From: CAZDYP01 sp964509505
GTDB taxonomy: Bacteria > Chloroflexota > Anaerolineae > JACRMK01
Assembly (NCBI GenBank): GCA_964509505.1
Contig: CAZDYP010000244.1
Coordinates: forward strand, 1 to 5,823
Reading direction: 5' to 3'
DNA: 5,823 bases
This document shows positions 1 through 5,631 of the stretch, piece by piece (within the stretch, counting starts at the first letter, position 1; every line of letters begins with the position of its first letter). A program made the translations under genes and the position numbers. The notes beneath the pieces were generated by a model, which saw only the letters and a list, made by a program, of their open reading frames with translations, was not told where the DNA came from and searched no databases.

Positions 1-91
1 GCAGCAAGCCTGCCTGAAATGCTTTTTTGCTTGCCAGCGAAACCTTTAGGGTCTCTGTCTTATATTTTTCAAAACACTTTCTAACTCTCCC
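1..91. repeat. Intergenic repeat copy, AAACCTTTAGGGTCTCT family
   Basis: This non-coding stretch lies just downstream of the DUF169 stop. Positions 40-56 read AAACCTTTAGGGTCTCT, which is identical to 3240-3256 and, for 15 bp, to the inverted arm at 3188-3202. Positions 1-10 (GCAGCAAGCC) are also identical to 3230-3239, so this copy equals the other one with 29 bp added between the two blocks. GCAAGC (4-9) and GCTTGC (29-34) could pair as a small stem. Neither strand has a T-run after a stem, so it is not a classic intrinsic terminator. Both copies sit just downstream of the stop codon of a minus-strand gene, which suggests a 3'-end element, but its role is unknown. Confidence 0.6.
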
Positions 92-889
92 CTAATTCCC
101 TTCATGCGCTTTTTCAAGTTCTTCCCACATCACATTCATCTGCGTATATTTTTCGGGAAACTGTCCCGTGTATCGCAGAAAAGTGGGTATGGGATAGCGA
201 ATGCCGCCGGCGTGCGTCGCCTCCAAGCCTTCGATGAGTTCGTCAATCTTCGTTGCCGGGATCGTGAACGCCATCTCGTCGTCTTGCGTCTGCGCGAAGA
301 TGCGGTCGCCGTTGCAGGGCAAGATGACTTGGTAATCGTTCTGCTGCATCGTCACGATGACTTCATCCGAACAATCAATGCGCCCACTGAACGACGAATG
401 AATGCGTCCGCCGCGCTTCCACAATGCGCCCGTCACCAAGCGCATCACTTGCGCGGAGTTGCCATACACCAACACCAGGTCAGGCTCGAACTCGGCGCGC
501 TGTAACGGCGCGGCGACGACGTATTCGTATTGCCCATAGGCAAAGCGCGCGGTTTCGGCTTCGCTGATGGCGCCTGCAGCAGGCGTCTCGGTGTACATGC
601 CCGCGCATGTCATCCCATTAAGATAATAGTCGAGCATCGGCGCGAAGCCCCACACGACTTTGGCGAGTGGGCATGAGATGTCTTCACGCCCAATCGCCAT
701 CGCCCAGCCATAACGGCGCGCAAACGCGAAGCCTTGACAGATGGCGAGTTGCTCATGCCAATCTTTCGATGGGCGGCGCACCTTCGGCGGCAACGGCTCG
801 CCCTGCTTCAACAGCTTGATCGCCGTCGGGAATTGCGACGGACGGATGTGTTTATCCAATGCCTCTTGTAATTTTTTTAGATCGGGCAT
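92..889 (-). CDS. DUF169 family protein, function unknown
   Basis: This is a 265-residue soluble protein with no signal peptide or membrane segment. It resembles the DUF169 family, whose members occur in many anaerobic and environmental bacteria and archaea and have no settled biochemical role. Visible support is the spaced cysteines C51 and C73 (ISCPLAK), the GxMY segment near 97-100, the conserved-looking block around 168-178 (SGRIDCSDEVI) with C173, and a PCNGDRIF segment at 191-198 where other members have a PG.G.R-type motif. The cysteines could bind a metal or be redox active, but that is inference. The ATG start is well supported: AAGGAG overlaps the TAA of the preceding DUF5615 gene and ends 5 nt before the ATG. 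Because it follows the toxin-antitoxin-like pair by 9 bp it is probably co-transcribed with it and with glcD. Family assignment is fairly secure; the function is not. Confidence 0.85.
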   Translation of the reverse strand: MPDLKKLQEALDKHIRPSQFPTAIKLLKQGEPLPPKVRRPSKDWHEQLAICQGFAFARRYGWAMAIGREDISCPLAKVVWGFAPMLDYYLNGMTCAGMYTETPAAGAISEAETARFAYGQYEYVVAAPLQRAEFEPDLVLVYGNSAQVMRLVTGALWKRGGRIHSSFSGRIDCSDEVIVTMQQNDYQVILPCNGDRIFAQTQDDEMAFTIPATKIDELIEGLEATHAGGIRYPIPTFLRYTGQFPEKYTQMNVMWEELEKAHEGN

Positions 890-894
890 ATACG

Positions 895-900
895 CTCCTT
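895..900 (-). promoter_or_regulatory. Shine-Dalgarno site of the DUF169 gene
   Basis: On the minus strand AAGGAG overlaps the TAA stop (901-899) of the upstream DUF5615 gene and lies 5 nt before the ATG at 889. It fixes the start of DUF169 and suggests translation coupled to the upstream gene. Confidence 0.8.
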
Positions 901-1261
901 ATCTGTATTCGGCTAAATAGCGAACTGTATTCATCATCTCGTCAGCAGTCACACTATCGAGCAAGGTCAACATACGCCGCAACAATTCACCTACCTCCAG
1001 GTGTGTGACGATGATGACGCCATAGTGTGTCTTGCCTGCTTGCCAATACTCATCATACAGTCTCAAAAAATCGTCGCGATTTCTCGTCACGATAGCTCGT
1101 TCCTGACTCACAGCGTACGCCAAATGCTCTGCATCACTCCACTCGTGCTGGCCCAATTCCCGCGCCGAAATTGCGTCAAACCCATTGTGTCGCAGTTGTT
1201 CGGCGAGAGCGACTGCGATGTCCGTATCGAGATAGGTCGCAATGAACAGTTTGGGGTTCAC
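899..1261 (-). CDS. DUF5615 PIN-like protein, probable VapC45-type toxin
   Basis: This 120-residue protein matches the DUF5615 PIN-like pattern: an N-terminal strand with acidic residues (YLDTDIAVALAEQL, D12 and D14), HNGFDAISARELG with E35, a SDAEHLAYA helix with D43, the AIVTRNRDDF strand with T59, N61 and the acidic pair D63/D64, and a C-terminal GVIIVTH strand. In the PIN-like fold such acidic residues bind metal for RNA cleavage, and DUF5615 proteins are the toxin partners of DUF433 proteins (for example the VapC45-like family). The start is GTG at 1261, which forms a GTGA overlap with the TGA stop of the DUF433 gene. There is no good Shine-Dalgarno sequence in front, so translation should depend on ribosomes finishing the antitoxin, an arrangement typical of antitoxin-first modules. 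All putative catalytic acids look present, so it is probably intact. Toxicity and target are inferred. Confidence 0.85.
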   Translation of the reverse strand: MNPKLFIATYLDTDIAVALAEQLRHNGFDAISARELGQHEWSDAEHLAYAVSQERAIVTRNRDDFLRLYDEYWQAGKTHYGVIIVTHLEVGELLRRMLTLLDSVTADEMMNTVRYLAEYR

Positions 1262-1710
1262 GAGCTAGCGCCCCGACGCCGCGCCGCTTGCTCAGCACTG
1301 ATGTAACGAAGTTCTTCGCCTGCTTCTTCGTCTGCTTTGAGATACGCGTCTATTTCAGCCTGATGCCGATAATAGTAAGCGAGCGACTCATGGACTTGCG
1401 CGAGCGTCAGTTCGCCCATGTACTCTTCGACAATTTTCTCTGGCGAGAATCCTTGCTGGATGAACTCGACGATTGTTTTGACGCTAACGTATGACTCTGA
1501 CAATAGTGGGCTTCCCCCACGCACACCTTGGATGCGGATGACGTGCGGATACTCCGTCCGCGCGATAGGATGCTGCAAGCTGCGCACCTTCCATTGCAGG
1601 TCCGTCACCAGCTCACGCAACGCCTTTACTTCCGCGCGTAGCTGCGTCAGTTCTTCGTTATCTATTGGCACAGCCTTTTTCGTTTTTGTTGCTTCCAATA
1701 CTTGCGTCAT
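1258..1710 (-). CDS. DUF433 antitoxin-like protein with N-terminal coiled coil
   Basis: This 150-residue protein has a DUF433 domain at about 55-123: VIRIQGVRGGSPLL, then SVKTIVEFIQQGFSPEKIVEEY and LTLAQVHESLAYYYRHQAEIDAYL. DUF433 is a small helix-turn-helix-like domain usually found in antitoxins paired with DUF5615 PIN-like toxins (VapB45-like). Residues about 17-46 (EELTQLRAEVKALREL onward) form a leucine-spaced helix that looks like a coiled coil and could mediate oligomerisation. With it and a charged C-terminal tail (124-150) the protein is about twice the size of minimal stand-alone DUF433 proteins. The ATG start is preceded by GGAGGTG, 4 nt away. The gene follows glcD by 12 bp and overlaps the DUF5615 gene at GTGA. 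By analogy it may neutralise the toxin and repress its own promoter, although no separate promoter is evident between it and glcD. Confidence 0.85.
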   Translation of the reverse strand: MTQVLEATKTKKAVPIDNEELTQLRAEVKALRELVTDLQWKVRSLQHPIARTEYPHVIRIQGVRGGSPLLSESYVSVKTIVEFIQQGFSPEKIVEEYMGELTLAQVHESLAYYYRHQAEIDAYLKADEEAGEELRYISAEQAARRRGASS

Positions 1711-1714
1711 TACG

Positions 1715-1722
1715 CACCTCCC
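1715..1722 (-). promoter_or_regulatory. Strong Shine-Dalgarno site of the DUF433 gene
   Basis: On the minus strand GGGAGGTG begins immediately after the glcD TGA (1725-1723) and ends 4 nt before the ATG at 1710. It is the best ribosome-binding site in the window and is consistent with read-through transcription from glcD. Confidence 0.8.
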
Positions 1723-3102
1723 TCAATCCGCAAACACCTTCCCCGGATTCAAAATCCCTTGTGGGTCGAATAACTGCTTGAGCTGTTTCATCTGCTGCAA
1801 CGCGACGGGGTTGAGGTCTTGCGCGAGATATTCTTTCTTCATCATGCCAATGCCATGCTCGCCCGTCAACGTGCCGCCGAGCTCCAGCGCCTGTTTGAAC
1901 AGTTCATCCAGCGCCGCGCGCACGCGCTGCATCTCATCGGCGTTGCGACGGTCACACATGATGACGGGATGCAGGTTTCCATCGCCCACATGTCCCCACA
2001 GCGGAATCGCCAAGTGATACTTGTCGCGCAACACGGCGACGCGCTTAGCCATCTCTGGCAACTTCGAGCGTGGCACACAGATGTCTTCAGGCAACGCATT
2101 CGGACGAATCTTCATAATCGCCGCATACACATCGCGCCGCGCGCGCCACAATGCCGCTGCTTCGTCTGCGTCTTTGGCAACGCGCACTTCACGCGCGCCC
2201 GACTCCTCACACACTTCACCGACTTGCTGCTGTTGAATGGCGACGGACTCCGCGATGCCATCCACGTCAATCAGCAACAACCCGCCTGCGTCGCGCGGCA
2301 AACCTAAATGAAACGCATCTTCCACCGCATTCATCACCGCATTGTCCATCAGCTCCGTCGTCAATGGCGTGATGCCCGCGCCCAAGATGTTGTTGACGGT
2401 TTGGCAAGCCGCTTCAAGTGTGTGGAAGATGCCGAGCACCGTCGCCTTCGTCGCAGGCTTCGGAATGAGACGCAACGTGATTTCCGTGACAACGCCAAGC
2501 GTGCCTTCCGAGCCGACGATGAGCTGCGTGAGGTTGTAGCCTGTGACGTTTTTGATTTGCCGTCCGCCCGTGCGCATCACATCGCCATTGGCTAACACGA
2601 CTTCGAGACCTAGTACATAATCTTTCGTCGTGCCATACTTCAAGCCGCGCGGACCTCCTGCGCCCGTGCCAATGTTGCCGCCAATCGTGCATTGGTTGAG
2701 GCTCGCAGGGTCGGGCGGATAGAACAAACCGTGCGCTTCGACTTCTGCCTGCAACACGCCCGTGACGACACCGGGTTGCACGACGGCGCACATGTCGCCT
2801 GCCGAAATTTCGAGGAGGCGATTCATCATCGCCATGTTCAGCACGATGCCGCCCGACATAGGAATCGAGCCGCCCGCGAGCCCCGTGCCTGCGCCGCGCG
2901 TCGTGACGGGAATCTGCTCGCGCTGTGCGATCCGCAACACCGCCGACACTTCCGCTGTGTTGAGCGGCGACACAACCACCTCGGGCTTCGCTTCCATAAA
3001 CGCGCCATCATAGCCATACACCACGAGCTCTTCGGGCTTCGACAGCGCACGCTCAGGCGCAACGGCGCTGCGCAATTGGTTGATGATGTTTGAAGAAAGC
3101 AT
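1723..3102 (-). CDS. glcD: Glycolate/D-lactate oxidase FAD subunit, GlcD-like
   Basis: This 459-residue FAD-linked 2-hydroxyacid oxidase subunit is full length for GlcD. It has an N-terminal PCMH-type FAD-binding domain at about 38-215 with VTTRGAGTGLAGG (66-78), YPPDPASLNQCTIGGNIGT (128-146), AGGPRGLKYG (148-157) and a second FAD contact region ITG-like KNVTGYNLTQLIVGSEGTLG (184-203). The FAD-oxidase C-terminal domain (about 210-456) has EDICVPRSKLPE (339-350), WGHVGDGNLHP (369-379) and TGEHGIG (413-419), which carry the histidines expected at the active site, and ends DPQGILNPGKV. It should oxidise glycolate (or D-lactate) and pass electrons to the GlcF iron-sulfur subunit. The ATG at 3102 is the only sensible start, but it lacks a recognisable Shine-Dalgarno sequence. 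The gene is separated from glcF by the PSP1-like gene, and no glcE is seen. Substrate cannot be decided from sequence alone. Confidence 0.93.
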   Translation of the reverse strand: MLSSNIINQLRSAVAPERALSKPEELVVYGYDGAFMEAKPEVVVSPLNTAEVSAVLRIAQREQIPVTTRGAGTGLAGGSIPMSGGIVLNMAMMNRLLEISAGDMCAVVQPGVVTGVLQAEVEAHGLFYPPDPASLNQCTIGGNIGTGAGGPRGLKYGTTKDYVLGLEVVLANGDVMRTGGRQIKNVTGYNLTQLIVGSEGTLGVVTEITLRLIPKPATKATVLGIFHTLEAACQTVNNILGAGITPLTTELMDNAVMNAVEDAFHLGLPRDAGGLLLIDVDGIAESVAIQQQQVGEVCEESGAREVRVAKDADEAAALWRARRDVYAAIMKIRPNALPEDICVPRSKLPEMAKRVAVLRDKYHLAIPLWGHVGDGNLHPVIMCDRRNADEMQRVRAALDELFKQALELGGTLTGEHGIGMMKKEYLAQDLNPVALQQMKQLKQLFDPQGILNPGKVFAD

Positions 3103-3114
3103 AGTTGGTCATTG

Positions 3115-3154
3115 ACGAGTGGGTGGGTAAACGAGTGGACGAGTGGACAGGGCG
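3115..3154. repeat. Degenerate 8-bp tandem repeat (ACGAGTGG units)
   Basis: Five consecutive octamers can be read: ACGAGTGG, GTGGGTAA, ACGAGTGG, ACGAGTGG and ACAGGGCG. Three are identical and the other two are diverged. The array lies 13 bp upstream of the glcD ATG, where a 5' leader would be expected. Confidence 0.55.
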
Positions 3155-3187
3155 TGCCCTCGCTTCTTAGAGAGTATTTTGAAATTC

Positions 3188-3256
3188 AGACCCTAAAGGT
3201 TTTTCTGGCGAAGCGGGTTCACAATTTGCGCAGCAAGCCAAACCTTTAGGGTCTCT
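3188..3256. repeat. Inverted-repeat element of the AAACCTTTAGGGTCT family
   Basis: The arms AGACCCTAAAGGTTT (3188-3202) and AAACCTTTAGGGTCT (3240-3254) are perfect 15-bp inverted repeats around 37 bp. The right half, including GCAGCAAGCC at 3230-3239, is shared with positions 1-10 and 40-56. Extended flanks are also related: the reverse complement of the left side reads GCTTCGCCAG before AAAAACCTTT, and the copy at the window start reads GCTTGCCAGCG before AAACCTTT. There is no T-tract after the stem in either direction, so it is not a standard intrinsic terminator. It lies 9 bp past the PSP1-like stop and upstream of glcD. Confidence 0.7.
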
Positions 3257-3265
3257 AAACACTTA

Positions 3266-4228
3266 CTACCCGTTCCTTGTTCCCTCGTTTCCTTGTTTCC
3301 TCGCTTCCTCGTTTCCTCGTTTCCCTCTACCCCGTTTCTCTATTTCCTTTTGCGCCTGCTGCTCTGCCTCTTTTTGTTTGCCACAACGCGGACACGCCTC
3401 GGGGTCAGACTGTTCGAGTTCTGTCAATAACATCTTGATAAGGGGGCGCTCGCGGTCTTTCGTATCCTCACCCAAGGCAATCGTCAACACTTCGGCCAGT
3501 GGGTCAATTGCCTGAATCTCGCCCTTGCCTTGCGGCGTCTTGACGATGGCGCCAACCTTGGGATGATTGGCGCGCGCCTCACGATACGTTTCTGCCTCAT
3601 ACCGCAAGCAACAACGCAAGCGCCCGCACAGGCCAATCGCGTCGGGTTGATTCATGGCGATGTTTTGCTGTTTCGCCATGTCAATCGAAACTTGCTCGAT
3701 GCCTGTGAGGGTGCAACATTTCTCGCCGCCACATAAGCCGTGTCCACCCATCAACTGGCTGGCTTCACGCGGACCAATCTTGCGCGTTTGCGCGTGCGTC
3801 TTGTATAGCGTGTTGAGCTCGTTGAGCGGCGAGAGGTCAAGCTCTTCGTCCTTCTCATCGCGCGGTAAGACGTGCAAGGTCAAACGCTTACCGTCGTAGC
3901 TAAATTCTGCGCGGATGATCTTTACGTGAATGCGTTGCTGCGTGATGATTTTGCGAGCGGCGAGCAGTACATCGCCCTCACGGCGCTGATGCCATTGACG
4001 CATGAGCAGGTCACGCGGAGTGGCGCGTCGCACGACGTGTTTCAACTTTTGCTCGCCCTTCTTGCCATGCAATGGCCCCATCGTCACGACGCGTCCGATG
4101 TCATGCCCATCCTTCGTCTCAACGACCACGTGATCGCCCAGCTTCACAGGATTGGCGAGGTTAGCCGTGCTATACGAATATACTTTGCCTGCGCGTTGAA
4201 AACGCACACCCACGATGTCCATGGTCAT
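3266..4228 (-). CDS. PSP1 domain protein, RicT/YaaT-like
   Basis: This 320-residue protein belongs to the PSP1 C-terminal domain family. Hallmarks are GHDIGRVV (41-48), the cysteine-rich core GGHGLCGGEKCC (161-172), then VSIDMAKQQNIAMNQ (180-194) and GLCGRLRCCLRYE (199-211), which is the family signature. The best-studied member, Bacillus RicT/YaaT, works with RicA and RicF, binds [4Fe-4S] clusters and affects RNase Y-dependent mRNA processing and development. The same role here is only an analogy. Residues 120-150 between the early domain and the cysteine core look unlike typical RicT. A CPRCGK motif (279-284) adds a possible zinc site, and a charged, low-complexity tail (about 285-320) is encoded by an 8-bp tandem repeat. 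The ATG at 4228 has GAGGAA 12 nt upstream; ATG at residue 3 is an alternative. It is a stray information-processing gene between glcF and glcD. Confidence 0.88.
   Translation of the reverse strand: MTMDIVGVRFQRAGKVYSYSTANLANPVKLGDHVVVETKDGHDIGRVVTMGPLHGKKGEQKLKHVVRRATPRDLLMRQWHQRREGDVLLAARKIITQQRIHVKIIRAEFSYDGKRLTLHVLPRDEKDEELDLSPLNELNTLYKTHAQTRKIGPREASQLMGGHGLCGGEKCCTLTGIEQVSIDMAKQQNIAMNQPDAIGLCGRLRCCLRYEAETYREARANHPKVGAIVKTPQGKGEIQAIDPLAEVLTIALGEDTKDRERPLIKMLLTELEQSDPEACPRCGKQKEAEQQAQKEIEKRGRGKRGNEEARKQGNEGTRNG
3271..3324. repeat. 8-bp tandem repeat inside the 3' end of the PSP1-like gene
   Basis: Six consecutive octamers of consensus TYGTTTCC on the plus strand occupy 3277-3324 (TTGTTCCC, TCGTTTCC, TTGTTTCC, TCGCTTCC, TCGTTTCC, TCGTTTCC), with a partial unit at 3271-3276. 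They encode the basic and acidic tail at the C-terminus of the PSP1-like protein. Since 8 is not a multiple of 3, each gained or lost unit would change the reading frame of the tail. Confidence 0.8.
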
Positions 4229-4251
4229 TGTCTAATTGTTCCTCGCTGAGA

Positions 4252-4324
4252 AGTAAAAGGTAGTGGGTAATGAGTAATCCGTATTGGCATAGCTGCTCAT
4301 TACTTTTGCTCACCACTTTTTACT
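4252..4324. repeat. Imperfect inverted repeat of degenerate heptamers between glcF and the PSP1-like gene
   Basis: On the plus strand, 4253-4280 reads as heptamers GTAAAAG, GTAGTGG, GTAATGA and GTAATCC. The opposite strand of 4296-4324 carries the same kind of sequence (GTAATGAG, then GTGGTGA and AGTAAAA). Perfect pairing arms are GTAATGAG (4267-4274) and CTCATTAC (4296-4303), and outside them AGTAAAA/AGTGG pairs with CCACT/TTTTACT around a bulge. It fills nearly the whole 98-bp gap. It could fold in the transcript and reduce read-through into the next gene, but no clean terminator is present. Confidence 0.6.
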
Positions 4325-4326
4325 CT

Positions 4327-5631
4327 TTACTTTTCTCCGTAAGCCATGCTCAACATATCGGCAATGTGCATTACTTGAATCGGCAAGCCACGCTGCCGTA
4401 TGCCCATCTGAATTTGCATCAAGCAACCCGGGTTAGCTGTAACCAGAATGTTTGCTTGCGTTGAAGCAATGGCGTCAAGCTTGTGTTGTAACACTTTGTT
4501 TGCCATCGCGGGATGCGTGATGTTATACACGCCCGCGCTGCCGCAACACCAATTCGCTTCGGGCAACTCCACAAACTCGATGCCCGGTATCGCGCGCAAG
4601 ATCTCGCGCGGTTGTTGCTTTACCTTTTGCGTGTTCAATAAGTGACAGGGGTCGTGATACGTCACGCGCTGTTTGATGGGATGCGTGGGCGGATTGGCTT
4701 CCACCCACTCCACCATGAATTCGTTCACATCGCGCACCTTTGCGCTGAAGGTTTTAGCGCGCTCCCCCCATGCCTTGTCATCTTGCAACAGATGACCATA
4801 CTCCTTCATCATGCTGCCGCAGCCCGCGCTATCTGTCACGATGACATCAAGCTCGCCACAGCGCTCAAACTCCGTGATAAGCCGCTTCGCAAAGGCGCGC
4901 ATCGTCTCACGCGCGCCTTGATCTTCCTGCGGCGAACCGCAACAACCAATGTTCGTCGGTATGACCACCTCACAGCCCATCTGCCGCAACAAGCGCAACG
5001 ACGCCGCGCTCGTCTCCGCGAATGCGACATTCATCACGCAGTTGATGAAGAAGCCGACGCGCTTAACCTCACCCTCGACCCCTCTCCTCACCGGAGAGGG
5101 GAGACGTTGCCTCAGAGGCTTACCCAACTGCGGCAACATGCTCGCCATGGCTTTGAGTGAGGGTGACAACGGCAACCGCCTCGCAATCGCTTGAAGTCTC
5201 AACATTTGATAGATGCGTAAGCAGAAAAAGACAAACTCCAAGCGTCGTTGATCACTGAAAAAGAAATTGAGTATCCCCAGCGGCAACGCGGGGCGTGGTC
5301 TTTTTTGCGCGATGGCAGAGCGCGCAGAGACAATTGTCTCACCAATAGGAATGCCTGCGGGACAGACGGTGTTGCACGCGCGACAATCGAGACAATGATA
5401 CAAATGCTCCTCGACCGTCGCCGACATCTCAAGTCGCCCATCTTCGACCGCGCGAATCAACCCAAGCCTGCCACGCGGCGATTGAATCTCGTTCAGCGTC
5501 TCGCGGTACGTTGGGCAAACGGGTAAACAGCGCGCACAGCGCACACACGAGAGCAGCGTCTCGTAATCGGGCAGTTCAGGTCCAAAGATCTTTTGGCCGG
5601 GGACGGGGGAGGACCAGTGGGGAGGTGTCAT
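4327..5631 (-). CDS. glcF: Glycolate/D-lactate oxidase iron-sulfur subunit, GlcF-like
   Basis: This protein has 434 residues from ATG 5631; GTG at 5658 would add nine residues. Numbering is from the ATG. Two 4Fe-4S ferredoxin motifs are intact: CVRCARCLPVCP (C29, C32, C35, C39) and CLDCRACNTVCP (C80, C83, C86, C90). Two cysteine-rich CCG domains follow, with NCVM near 198, GCCGSP (229-234) and SAGCGS near 271 in the first, and HDPCHL (326-331), CCGSAGVYN (362-370) and NPGC (400-403) in the second. This is the layout of GlcF, which takes electrons from the GlcD flavin to the membrane quinone pool. Residues about 177-190 are encoded by an inserted palindromic repeat, in the linker between the ferredoxin part and the CCG domains, so the core is not disturbed. 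Neither start has a good Shine-Dalgarno sequence; the ATG is preferred because the family normally begins shortly before the first cysteine motif. LutA/LldE-type relatives lack this ferredoxin-plus-CCG layout. Confidence 0.9.
   Translation of the reverse strand: MTPPHWSSPVPGQKIFGPELPDYETLLSCVRCARCLPVCPTYRETLNEIQSPRGRLGLIRAVEDGRLEMSATVEEHLYHCLDCRACNTVCPAGIPIGETIVSARSAIAQKRPRPALPLGILNFFFSDQRRLEFVFFCLRIYQMLRLQAIARRLPLSPSLKAMASMLPQLGKPLRQRLPSPVRRGVEGEVKRVGFFINCVMNVAFAETSAASLRLLRQMGCEVVIPTNIGCCGSPQEDQGARETMRAFAKRLITEFERCGELDVIVTDSAGCGSMMKEYGHLLQDDKAWGERAKTFSAKVRDVNEFMVEWVEANPPTHPIKQRVTYHDPCHLLNTQKVKQQPREILRAIPGIEFVELPEANWCCGSAGVYNITHPAMANKVLQHKLDAIASTQANILVTANPGCLMQIQMGIRQRGLPIQVMHIADMLSMAYGEK
5068..5103. 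repeat. Palindromic repeat inserted in frame in glcF
   Basis: Arms CCCCTCTCC (5079-5087) and GGAGAGGGG (5093-5101) flank a 5-bp loop, preceded by CTCACCCTCGA (5069-5078 region). This matches the well-known dispersed bacterial intergenic repeat whose general form is CCCTCACCC, a spacer, then CCCCTCTCC with its complement. On the minus strand it encodes Leu-Pro-Ser-Pro-Val-Arg-Arg-Gly-Val-Glu-Gly-Glu without a stop or frame change. Confidence 0.75.

Noticed and set aside
104..505. Plus-strand open frame of about 133 codons opposite DUF169
   Set aside because: The minus-strand gene has a strong ribosome-binding site and family motifs; the plus frame has neither.
1418..2017. Long plus-strand open frame of about 199 codons
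   Set aside because: It lies antisense to the DUF433 and glcD genes, has cysteine- and serine-rich composition unlike a real protein, and matches no family I recognise.
3149..3160. Small palindrome AGGGC/GCCCT
   Set aside because: The arms are only 5 bp with a 2-bp loop, which is expected by chance in this composition.
3188..3254. Rho-independent terminator for the PSP1-like gene
   Set aside because: The 15-bp stem is AT-mixed with a 37-nt loop, and no T-run follows it on either strand.
4642..5160. Plus-strand open frame of about 172 codons
   Set aside because: It is wholly antisense to glcF, is rich in His, Arg and Ala as expected of a shadow frame, and has no recognisable domain.
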